A stretch of 51,993 nucleotides of DNA, taken from NCBI GenBank assembly GCA_009861545.1, contig VXME01000137.1, positions 1 to 51,993 on the forward strand. Reading direction: 5' to 3'. Under the pieces are notes generated by a model. That model worked only from the letters and a program-made list of their open reading frames with translations, was not told where the DNA came from and ran no database searches. Positions 1-6,532 of the stretch are shown here, piece after piece; position 1 is the stretch's first letter; each line of letters opens with the position of its first letter. The translations under genes were made by a program, and so were the position numbers. Source of the DNA: Acidobacteriota bacterium. Lineage in GTDB: Bacteria; Acidobacteriota; Vicinamibacteria; Vicinamibacterales; UBA8438.

Positions 1-160
1 ATTCGAGAGATATCCTGTAGAATCAACCACTTGCGGGGTTTTCTGTCGGACACTAATTCTCCTGACGCTCGGGGTCGTCGCGGAGGAAGTCGTGGAGGCA
101 CGGAGTTCTCCGCGCCCGTACAGAGCAACTCGTTTCTGGACTCCATGAGAAGAGGAGTCG

Positions 161-868
161 ATGAAGAGACGGATCTTCAGTGCACTGGTTGCAACGGCGA
201 TCGCTGCTGTCACGATACTCCTGACGATCGGCACCGTGGAGGTCGTGGACGCAGCGAGCCGGTGCTACCTCGGTGGTCATCTGTACAACCGCAACCGGCA
301 GATCGCTCAAGGAGGCAGGATCTCGGCCGAGTGCCCGAAGGAGTACCCGGTCCCTACCATTCACACGCCGCCGTTCGGCAACTGGGGCGTGTCATCCCGC
401 TTCGGAGGCCGCCGGGACACGTTCCAGTTCGCCGGTTGGAAATGGTCCGACCGGAAGTACCAGTGGAACTCGTGCACGACGCACATCGACTACGACCCTC
501 CGTCCGCCGGCCACTACAACCGACCGCGCAGCGACCGGCGCTGGTGGCAGGAGACCAGGGTTGGTGAGCAACGAGTCAACTCCGCATGGTTCGACCGCGG
601 CAGATCCGGTCAGACGTGCCGGCAGCGGTGGGACAACAGGGTGTACTCGTTCAACAACCTACAGGTGGTTCTGTACGAGCTTGATCCTTGGGACAGAGAT
701 GACAAGGTGGCGACGCTGAAGTACGGCGACGTACGGGTTCGACTGGACTGCTCGAGCACGTGGAGGTGCGAAGGCAATTCAGGCTGGAAGTGGGAGCGAT
801 CGGTCTCGCCGTCGAACAGCAAGGTGTCGGCGCAGCACTACGTGTTCGTGTCGACGACCGGAAGGTGA
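161..868 (+). CDS. Secreted hypothetical protein
   Basis: A 235-residue protein of unknown function. Residues 1-31 form a clear signal peptide (MKRR, then a long hydrophobic run ending near VDAAS), so export is likely. The mature part is rich in Trp, Tyr, Arg and Gly and has six or more Cys residues, which could form disulfides in the periplasm or outside the cell. An AGAGGAG ribosome-binding site sits just before the ATG. It is followed on the same strand by two other exported-protein genes, so the three may be one transcription unit for envelope or secreted factors. I do not recognise a family, and no catalytic motif is visible. Confidence 0.7.
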   Translation: MKRRIFSALVATAIAAVTILLTIGTVEVVDAASRCYLGGHLYNRNRQIAQGGRISAECPKEYPVPTIHTPPFGNWGVSSRFGGRRDTFQFAGWKWSDRKYQWNSCTTHIDYDPPSAGHYNRPRSDRRWWQETRVGEQRVNSAWFDRGRSGQTCRQRWDNRVYSFNNLQVVLYELDPWDRDDKVATLKYGDVRVRLDCSSTWRCEGNSGWKWERSVSPSNSKVSAQHYVFVSTTGR

Positions 869-876
869 GAGCCCCG

Positions 877-1765
877 ATGAATACGAAGAGGAAGATGATT
901 GCGGTGCTCGCCGCGGGCGCGGTCGTGACGTTCTTGTCGATCGACGAAGTCGAGAACCAGGGGGCGCCAAGTGACGGGCGTTGTCGCGCGCACGCCGAGC
1001 GGCCTGGCGACTGCCGGCAACCCGGTTCAGAACGCCCGTGTCGAGTACTTCGAGGACGGGGCCGACGACAGCACCGCCCTGGTCGCGACGACCGACCAGA
1101 ATGGACGCTTCGCGTTCCCTGCTGGAGGTTCCGGAATCGTGACGGCGTCGAAGTCCGGATTGGCGACGATCAGCGTCGGTTGGCGAAGCGGCACCGGCGC
1201 GCTCCGGATCGAGTTGCCGCCACCGGCCACGCTGACCGGGCGGGTCTACGACATGGCGAGTCGCAGCACCATCGTTGAGGCGCACGTCTCGGTAATGGTC
1301 GACCACCCGGTCAGCCCGCGCTCGAGCGCAGTCCTCACGGACAACGGCAGCTTCGATTTCGATGGGCTCCCACCCGGCTCGGCGGTTCTGCTGGTCCAGG
1401 CCCGAGGATACGCACCGACCGCCGCGACCGCTACGCTCACCGGCGGAAGAAGCCGGAACGTCGAGGTCGGCATGCTGCTGGAGGGCTCAGTGACAGGAAG
1501 CGTCGTCGACGCGCAAGACAACGCTGTGGGCGGAGCCCTCGTCGAGATCGAGTACCAGGGTTTCACCGACGCCGCTCTGTTGTCGAGCGGCGTCAGCGGG
1601 TACGTCCTGACCGGGGATGACGGGAGGTTCCTCGTCACCGGCATCGTCCCCAACGAAGGGTTCTCGATCTACGCTGAACTCGAAGACGGAAGCCGCTCGG
1701 ACAGTCAGACGTTGACAGCGACGCCCGGCACCCTGATCGAAGGCGTCGTCTTGACGATCGATTGA
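877..1765 (+). CDS. Carboxypeptidase-regulatory-like domain protein, apparently frameshifted after its signal peptide
   Basis: From about 971 the frame encodes three consecutive Ig-like, carboxypeptidase-regulatory-type modules (TGVVARTP..., TGRVYD..., TGSVVDAQ...), each with a G-x-F-x-F/V-x-G turn, ending at 1765. That frame has only a GTG (971) as possible start and no export signal. An ATG at 877 in another frame encodes a good signal peptide (MNTKRKMIAVLAAGAVV...) that runs into a G5 run at 960-964. Removing one G joins the two frames smoothly as ENQGRQVTGVVA. The gene is therefore probably one exported protein of about 295 residues, broken by a one-base insertion or a sequencing error. 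Such modules usually mediate adhesion or scaffold functions outside the membrane. Confidence 0.7.
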
Positions 1766-1766
1766 C

Positions 1767-2270
1767 ATGATCCGGACGCTTACCGGACTGGTGGTGGTAG
1801 GGGCGCTACTCGGCGCCCCGCCGCCCGCTACGGCGCAAGAGAACAGCTTCGGCTTCATCTACACACCAAGCCTGTCGCTGCACGACGAGAGCACGTGCTG
1901 TTCCGGAGCTGGGACGTGGATCGCGATCGGTCGGCTGCATGTCGAGCACGTCCTGGCTTGGGACAGCAAGTGGCAGAAGATCGCAGCCGAGTACGACATC
2001 CCTGAAGCCACGGCGTCGGAGAAGGTGGACGGTCACGCTCTGACGGCTCTCTGGACTGTGCGGTCGTGGCGTCCAACGGAACGCCTGCAACCTCGGTTCC
2101 AGATCGGCGGGCGCTACGCCGCGCCTATCACGCCCACGGACGAGCCGTGGGGCTTCGGAGCCGGCCTGACGGTGGACTACATTGCGGGGCCGGCCGTCCT
2201 GCACGGTGCCTTTCGTGCGCTGCTACCGGCGACGCCCGAGTTTCGGTTCGGTTTCGGCTTTCGGTTCTGA
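1767..2270 (+). CDS. Small exported beta-barrel-like outer membrane protein
   Basis: A 167-residue protein starting one base after the preceding stop, which suggests translational coupling. Residues 1-24 are a signal peptide ending in PPPATAQ. The mature chain alternates polar and hydrophobic residues, is Gly- and aromatic-rich, and ends in FRFGFGFRF. A terminal Phe after alternating aromatics is the usual C-terminal signature of outer membrane beta-barrels recognised by the BAM machinery. The length fits an 8-strand barrel. Function is unknown; a porin-like or structural role is possible. Confidence is good that it is a real exported protein and moderate that it is a barrel. Confidence 0.65.
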   Translation: MIRTLTGLVVVGALLGAPPPATAQENSFGFIYTPSLSLHDESTCCSGAGTWIAIGRLHVEHVLAWDSKWQKIAAEYDIPEATASEKVDGHALTALWTVRSWRPTERLQPRFQIGGRYAAPITPTDEPWGFGAGLTVDYIAGPAVLHGAFRALLPATPEFRFGFGFRF

Positions 2271-2678
2271 AACTGCGCTGCGCGGTCAGACCCGCTCCAG
2301 GCATGCACGCGCCCGCATGCGGATATACATGTGCGAGCACGGTGCCGACCGGCCAGATCCGCGAGTTGGCTCTTCAAGCGGGCTCCGCGGCTTCGTCCAT
2401 CTGCATTCCGCGATCACCTTGTCGCGGCCCTTTGGCCATGCGTCAGATTCGGGCGGTCGCGGGATGCAACCGCGCTCCGGGTCTGGGATTTGCGGCCGGC
2501 GCAACAGTCAGCCGAGCCAGCGCAGAGCCCAGCCGGCAGATGGCGCGGCACCTGCGGCGCGAGGTGTACTACACGCCACGCGGGGAGAGCGCGGAGACCC
2601 GGGCCGAACGCCTGGAGATGGTCAACCGGCACGACGCTGCTGCCGGAGGATGAGCCGTACCGTTTCCAGGCGCGGCTG
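2271..2678. other. 408-bp stretch without a convincing gene
   Basis: No reading frame here has an export signal or recognisable motif. Overlapping frames on both strands look like shadows. Around 2540-2650 the plus strand could encode a charged tail (RREVYYTPRGESAETRAERL), which might be a decayed gene end, but I cannot assign it. The stretch marks the start of the rearranged zone. Confidence 0.5.
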
Positions 2679-2954
2679 TCAGGCGTCCGGCGATCCCCCG
2701 CGGTTGAGCAGGTGCGAAGTAAGCATCCGGACATCTTGCTCTACGTCCCGGACATCCTGCTTCACGTCCCGGACGTCCTGCTTCACACCGTCGACGTTCT
2801 TCGTGATGCCGGCGTGCGCTTCCTGATTCTCGGCCTTGAAGTTCCGCAGCTCGGCACGGACCGACGTCAAGGTGACGCCCAGCCACACGAGCGCTGCGAC
2901 CATGCCGACGCCGACCACCGGGCCGTCCAGAGAGAGCAGGCGGACCAGGTCCAT
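2679..2954 (-). CDS. Small membrane-anchored coiled-coil protein
   Basis: A 91-residue protein. Residues about 9-30 (LDGPVVGVGMVAALVWLGVTL) form one transmembrane helix. The rest is a charged helix in which the heptad-like unit K/E-Q-D-V-R-D-V occurs three times in tandem (about residues 56-78), matched by a direct repeat in the DNA at about 2727-2790. This is the pattern of a membrane-anchored coiled coil, similar in layout to small DUF-type accessory proteins found in accessory regions. No partner is obvious; the nearest gene, vapC, is about 200 bp away on the same strand. Function unknown. Confidence 0.6.
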   Translation of the reverse strand: MDLVRLLSLDGPVVGVGMVAALVWLGVTLTSVRAELRNFKAENQEAHAGITKNVDGVKQDVRDVKQDVRDVEQDVRMLTSHLLNRGGSPDA

Positions 2955-3030
2955 GAGATCAAGCTACCACGTTCATCCACGTACAGTCCACGTGCGGGGA
3001 GTATGAACGAATCGGCTTGGAGTTGTCCCG

Positions 3031-3135
3031 TTCACCGAGTGGTCGCTCCGGCGTACGCGTCTACCGGCGGGCACGCGCACTTCAGGTTGCGATCTCCATG
3101 GGTCGTCGAGGCGGCCGACGGCGGGCCACGCCGCC
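3031..3135 (-). pseudogene. Short degraded copy of the gcvP 3' end
   Basis: The minus strand encodes WPAVGRLDD and then, after a one-base shift, [19 protein letters not shown] and ATTR-stop. This matches the last ~33 codons of the intact gcvP ([20 protein letters not shown]...). DNA aligns with 9961-10061 at an offset of 6930, roughly 80% identical by eye. It lies just downstream of vapC. It is the oldest-looking of three copies of the gcvP terminus in the window. Confidence 0.8.
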
Positions 3136-3162
3136 GGCGCGTCGGAACGACCCGCTGGGCCG

Positions 3163-3591
3163 CTACCGCAATGGGTTCTGCCATTGCAGGTCGCCGAAGC
3201 GGGCGAAACCGCCGTCCGTCGAGCACAGGACGAGGCCGTGCTCGATGGCCAGGGCGGCCAGATGCGCGTCGGACACAAGATTCGCACGGCCCTCCGCGCT
3301 CGCCAGTAGCGGGGCGAGAATCGCCTGGTGGCGCTCCGTCGGGAGCGGGACCCAGACCGACTGCGTCGCGAGCCAGGACTCTGCCTGCCGCCACGCGGCG
3401 GATACCGCGACGGGCCGATCGAAGACGCGCGGATTGCTGACGATCCGCACGAAAGCCAGCAGGCTCGGCCACGGAAGACCCACGGGCGCGGCCGCGTTGA
3501 TGCGCCCATCCAACCACGTGCGCGCCCGCTGATGCTGTGGGAACGAAGCCACGTGCGCGTAGACCAGGAGGTTGGCGTCGACGAGGATCAC
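3163..3591 (-). CDS. vapC: VapC-type PIN-domain toxin
   Basis: A 142-residue PIN-domain ribonuclease, the usual toxin length. It opens with VILVDANLLVYA (acidic residue D5), has the GLPWPSLLAF segment at about 38-47 typical of one VapC subfamily, and ends with SDAHLAALAIEHGL and STDGGF (D108, D126). These Asp residues coordinate the metal for RNA cleavage in the family. The start is a GTG that overlaps the antitoxin stop (GTGA, 4-bp overlap), which couples toxin to antitoxin translation. VapC toxins typically cut tRNA or rRNA when the antitoxin is lost. Here the pair sits in a zone of recombination debris and may stabilise it. Confidence 0.88.
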   Translation of the reverse strand: MILVDANLLVYAHVASFPQHQRARTWLDGRINAAAPVGLPWPSLLAFVRIVSNPRVFDRPVAVSAAWRQAESWLATQSVWVPLPTERHQAILAPLLASAEGRANLVSDAHLAALAIEHGLVLCSTDGGFARFGDLQWQNPLR

Positions 3592-3836
3592 CGGAAGTCT
3601 TCGCCTTCCGCGACCGCGAGCACGTCGGCGATGTCGTCCAGGCTGCCGATCCGGCAGGACCCGAGGTCCACGGCGGGTGTCCGGTAGATCGACGGCGGGC
3701 CGGCCGGAGCCGCCATCGCGAGCAGCCCGCAGCGCAGGGCTTCGTTGACAATCGCCTTGAAACTCTGACCGCGCACCCGCTGCATGCGTTCGGCCAGGGC
3801 CGCCACGTCGCGATCCAGAGTCAGGGTAGTACGCAT
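3588..3836 (-). CDS. vapB: VapB-type ribbon-helix-helix antitoxin
   Basis: An 82-residue antitoxin. Residues 1-45 (MRTTLTLDRDVAALAERM...GQSFKAIVNEALRCGL) form the ribbon-helix-helix DNA-binding fold. The tail, with YRTPAVDLGS and a DDIADVL segment, is the usual toxin-neutralising region. It overlaps vapC by 4 bp and is translated first, as expected for a type II system. A perfect inverted repeat lies 8 bp upstream of the ATG and is the probable autoregulatory operator. Decayed relatives of this gene (the GQSFKAIVNEAL block) occur at 5014-5114 and 9843-9943. Confidence 0.88.
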   Translation of the reverse strand: MRTTLTLDRDVAALAERMQRVRGQSFKAIVNEALRCGLLAMAAPAGPPSIYRTPAVDLGSCRIGSLDDIADVLAVAEGEDFR

Positions 3837-3843
3837 ACATCAG

Positions 3844-3860
3844 ATCATACGTAGTATGAT
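3844..3860. promoter_or_regulatory. Palindromic operator upstream of vapBC
   Basis: ATCATAC-GTA-GTATGAT is a perfect 7-bp inverted repeat with a 3-bp centre, located 8-24 bp upstream of the vapB start. It is AT-rich in an otherwise GC-rich region. Position and symmetry fit binding by VapB or VapBC for autorepression. Inference from sequence only. Confidence 0.65.
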
Positions 3861-3956
3861 GCGTTGATGCCGACGGGCTGCGATACGGTCAGCCAGGAGC
3901 TTCGTCCGTCGGATTTCGGCTCGCCGGGCCACTCGCTCTGGACTGTGTGGTGTGGG

Positions 3957-4020
3957 TATTTCGGTGAAGTGGAACAGCGATTCCGGGGATCTGGGACCCG
4001 GATTCCGGCGAAGCGGAATG
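3957..4020. repeat. Three degenerate tandem units, IS21-terminus-like
   Basis: Three copies of a unit resembling ATTCCGGNGAANNGGAAC occur about 21-22 bp apart (near 3958, 3980 and 4001). Multiple short terminal repeats containing TTCCGG-GAA blocks are a known feature of IS21-family ends. No istA or istB gene remains nearby, so this would be a solo end fragment. The repeat is seen directly; the IS21 origin is inferred. Confidence 0.45.
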
Positions 4021-4069
4021 CTCGTCGGAGCGTAGAGACGTTGCTCAGTCAGTTCCCTGTGGGCGGTCC

Positions 4070-4858
4070 TCACTGATTCGAATACCAGTCCACCAGCAAT
4101 ACGGTGCCGGTCGCGATCCCGCCGAGGAACATCGCGCTCAACGCGCAGATCCCGCCGAGACTGATCTCTTCGCTCCCCGTGGCGACGGCGCCCATTCCCA
4201 TCAGGCAGCCGGCCCCGCCGACTGCGATCCCGGCGACGATGGCGTTGTGCCTGGTACGGCTGGTCTGCCGCTCGTCCGGTTCCTGTTCTGGAGTCACGAC
4301 CGGTTCCTGCATCCTCCATACGTCCACTGCCGGCGACAGCTCACGGCCGGACCAAACCAGCATGGCGGTCGGCTGCACGACGAGCGGTATGTGCAGCAGT
4401 GGCGTGACGGTCAAGCCAGCGCGCAGCGACAGCCCATCCCGGATGCGGCGCGTGGCGAGCGCTTCCACGTGCCAATACGGCATGAATGCCAATGACCGGA
4501 ACGGTGCTGCCTCGGCTGGTCGGCGGTAGTGCCAGGTCCACAGCCCGGCCCCGAAGCCCAGGTGGTTGAAGCTGCCGTCATCGCGAATCCACCTTCGCCG
4601 CCACGTAACGTGCCCGACGTAGACGGTCTCCCTGTCGTCGTAGTGCGGGACCGCCACGACGCCAGCGGCCCAGCCTTTCCGCTCATCGTACCAGTTGGTC
4701 CAAGCGGCACTGATGCTGGGGGTCGACTTCACAACGAAGTCCTCGATGCGCGCCGGGTTGCCGAGCCAGATCCCCGCGCCGGCTTCGATCTCCCGGTGCT
4801 GGGCCGCTGCCGGAGCCGCCGTCAGCAGGGCGAGAATCGCAACGAGTCGATGAGCCAT
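4070..4858 (-). CDS. Exported beta-strand-rich envelope protein with hydrophobic C-terminal tail
   Basis: A 262-residue protein read from the ATG at 4856-4858, preceded by a GGTGGAGGTGG ribosome-binding site. Residues 1-20 are a signal peptide ending in APAAAQ. Residues ~21-170 are rich in aromatic and Gly residues in alternating patterns (GAGIWLG, VTWRRRWI, GFGAGLWTWHY), suggesting a barrel. After a PEQEPDERQ linker, residues ~190-260 contain two glycine-rich hydrophobic segments, an odd addition for a barrel protein. It is the only intact copy; part of it is duplicated in inverted orientation at 9274-9688 and its 5' end again at 9760-9840. Function unknown. Confidence 0.65.
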   Translation of the reverse strand: MAHRLVAILALLTAAPAAAQHREIEAGAGIWLGNPARIEDFVVKSTPSISAAWTNWYDERKGWAAGVVAVPHYDDRETVYVGHVTWRRRWIRDDGSFNHLGFGAGLWTWHYRRPAEAAPFRSLAFMPYWHVEALATRRIRDGLSLRAGLTVTPLLHIPLVVQPTAMLVWSGRELSPAVDVWRMQEPVVTPEQEPDERQTSRTRHNAIVAGIAVGGAGCLMGMGAVATGSEEISLGGICALSAMFLGGIATGTVLLVDWYSNQ

Positions 4859-4897
4859 ATCCACCTCCACCTGGGAATGCGCGAAAGGGGTGTGGAT
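4818..4897. repeat. Left copy of an 80-bp direct repeat (5' end of envelope gene)
   Basis: This segment, covering the start codon and leader of the envelope protein gene, reappears at 9760-9839 (offset 4942) with few differences. It belongs to the same duplication as 5013-5790; the right copy lacks 113 bp between the two blocks. Confidence 0.8.
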
Positions 4898-5013
4898 TGG
4901 CTCACCAACGCGTCGCGTCAGAGCAGCGACGGTGGCAATGACGCTGTTCGAACGGGAAAGCGCGTCCAGCAATGGGGCTTCGACCAGCCGGACGGTTTCC
5001 ATCAAGCCGATCG

Positions 5014-5114
5014 TCAGCAAGAGTGGGTCACGGGCTGGTCGGACGGAACCTCCATGCCGCGGAGACCGTTCCGCAGAGCCTCGTTGACAATCGCCTTGAA
5101 GCTCTGACCACGCC
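5014..5114 (-). pseudogene. vapB-like antitoxin remnant (left copy)
   Basis: The minus strand encodes RGQSFKAIVNEALRNGLRG followed by MEVPSDQPVTHSC and stop. The block is nearly the same as residues ~22-38 of the intact VapB (RGQSFKAIVNEALRCGL). The N-terminal ribbon is missing, having been replaced by the gcvP terminus, and there is no toxin partner. Confidence 0.7.
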
Positions 5115-5132
5115 CGTTCCGTCTATGGCGTT

Positions 5133-5790
5133 TCACCGAACGGACGTCCCGGCGTACGCGTCGACAGGCGGGCATGCGCACATCAGGTTGCGATCGCCAT
5201 GCGCGTCGTCGATGCGGCCGACGGCCGGCCACACCTTGTTCTCGGCGACGAACGGCCTCGGAAACGCTGCGGCCTGCCGGCTGTAGGGATGTGTCCAGGC
5301 GTCCCCGGCCACCTCCGCCGCGGTGTGCGGCGCGTTCTTCAGGACGTTGTCGACGGGGTCGGCCCGACCGCTTGCGACGTCGTCCACCTCGTCGCGGATC
5401 GCCAGCATCGCGTCGCAGAAGCGGTCCAGCTCCTCGAGCGGCTCGCTCTCGGTCGGCTCCACCATCAGCGTGCCCGGGACCGGGAACGACACCGTCGGCG
5501 CGTGGAAGCCGTAGTCCATCAGGCGCTTGGCGACATCCTGCACGGTGATGCCGGCCTGCGCCTGCAGCGGACGCAGGTCGAAGACCAGCTCGTGGGCCAC
5601 GCGGCCGTTGCGGCGCGCGTACAGCACGTCGTAGCGGGACTCGAGCCGCGACTTGACGTAGTTGGCGTTGAGGATGGCGTGCTCGGTGGCCGCGGTCACG
5701 CCGCGGGGGCCCAGCAGGCGGATGTAGGCGTAGGAGATGAGCAGGATGCTGGCGCTGCCCCACGGCGCGGCGGCGATCGGCGCGATGGCG
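5133..5790 (-). pseudogene. 5'-truncated duplicate of gcvP (C-terminal ~217 codons)
   Basis: The frame reads from [15 protein letters not shown] to [15 protein letters not shown]-stop and is almost identical to the C-terminus of the intact gcvP at 9962-12934. It lacks the N-terminal half and the PLP-binding lysine region, so it cannot make a working glycine decarboxylase. It keeps an open frame, consistent with a recent duplication. Its 5' side abuts an oppositely oriented recombinase remnant. Confidence 0.9.
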
Positions 5791-5814
5791 CTCGCCCCGC
5801 AGCCGCGCCGCACC

Positions 5815-6239
5815 GGCCGCGGCACGGAAACTACGACGGCGCCAGCCCGCGGCCGCCAAGACGCCGCAATCGTCGCCTTGCTGTTCTGCGCCGGCCTGCG
5901 GCGCTCCGAGGTGGCCCGCTTGCGCTGGCGCGACGTCGTCCCCGCCGCGATCCCCGGCCGCCTGCGCGTGCGCATCCGCGCCTCGAAGTCCCAATCAGGA
6001 CGGCCGGCGCGAAAGATTGGCGGCTCCTCGTCGGCGCCTTCGCCGCCGCCGTCGAGGATCTGCGCGCGAACACCTCGCGGTCCCGAAGACCACGAGACCG
6101 TGGTCCCATTGTCCCCGCGCCAGATCAACACCACCGCCATCCAGCAGGCCGGCGGGTGGCGCAGCCCGGCAGATGGTCGCCCGCTACGCCAGCGCCCGTC
6201 AACGTCGAGGCCGGCGCGGTCGCGCGCTTCTTCGGGTAG
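5815..6239 (+). pseudogene. Tyrosine recombinase (phage-type integrase) remnant
   Basis: Fragments of an integrase catalytic domain appear in order in two or three frames. They are [25 protein letters not shown] (about 5860-5935, containing the first catalytic Arg in the GLRRSE motif), [15 protein letters not shown], then [18 protein letters not shown] with the box-II Tyr, and GAVARFFG-stop at 6239. The order matches XerC/phage integrases, where the last part reads GGW-SP-MVARY...RGAVARF. The His-x-x-Arg region appears deleted, and frames are shifted, so it is inactive. Its neighbourhood to a duplicated gene end suggests it once integrated here. Confidence 0.75.
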
Positions 6240-6532
6240 TGGGTGCCCGACGGCAAGGCCGTCGGGGAACTGCGCGCGCTGGCGGAGTGGATCTATGGCG
6301 AAGCGGCAGACGGCGGACCTGAACCTCCTTGGGCCGCCGACGATATAGAGAGCCGCACCCATCGTGAGCCCACTCCTGAACGGAATCCTCCCGAGGACCT
6401 TCCGCCGCTGCGTGGAAAATTCGCGTTATTATCTCGATGATGGGGGCAGGTGATGCGCGCGTGGGTCGGGCTGCTGAACGCCGAACGTGAAGCCGAACTC
6501 ATAGCGACGGTCTTCGGATGACGTGGTAGCAG
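6240..6532. other. Spacer between recombinase remnant and permease
   Basis: No convincing gene. A frame at 6243-6440 ([19 protein letters not shown]...) resembles nothing I recognise. A 22-codon frame at 6453-6521 (MRAWVGLLNAEREAEL...) follows a GGGCAGGTG stretch and might be a leader peptide or chance. The permease promoter is probably in this stretch; I do not see a clean -35/-10 pair. Confidence 0.4.

Larger units (their letters stand above)
5013..5790. repeat. Left copy of 778-bp direct repeat
   Basis: Aligns without gaps to 9842-10619 at an offset of 4,829 bp. I count about five base differences by eye. It contains a vapB-like remnant and the last ~217 codons of gcvP. Similarity stops abruptly after 5790 (GCGATGGCG then CTCGCC), versus 10619 in the intact gene. 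Confidence 0.9.

Noticed and set aside
2727-2790. Short CRISPR-like direct repeats
   Set aside because: The repeats are contiguous codons of a coiled coil with no spacers.
2182-2826. Overlapping plus-strand frames of 195-370 codons around 2070-3440
   Set aside because: Low-complexity, Arg/Ser-rich, no start signals, and they overlap better genes on both strands.
5133-6362. Reading the gcvP fragment and its upstream flank as one 409-residue protein
   Set aside because: The N-terminal half is antisense to the integrase remnant; gcvP similarity begins sharply at the repeat boundary.
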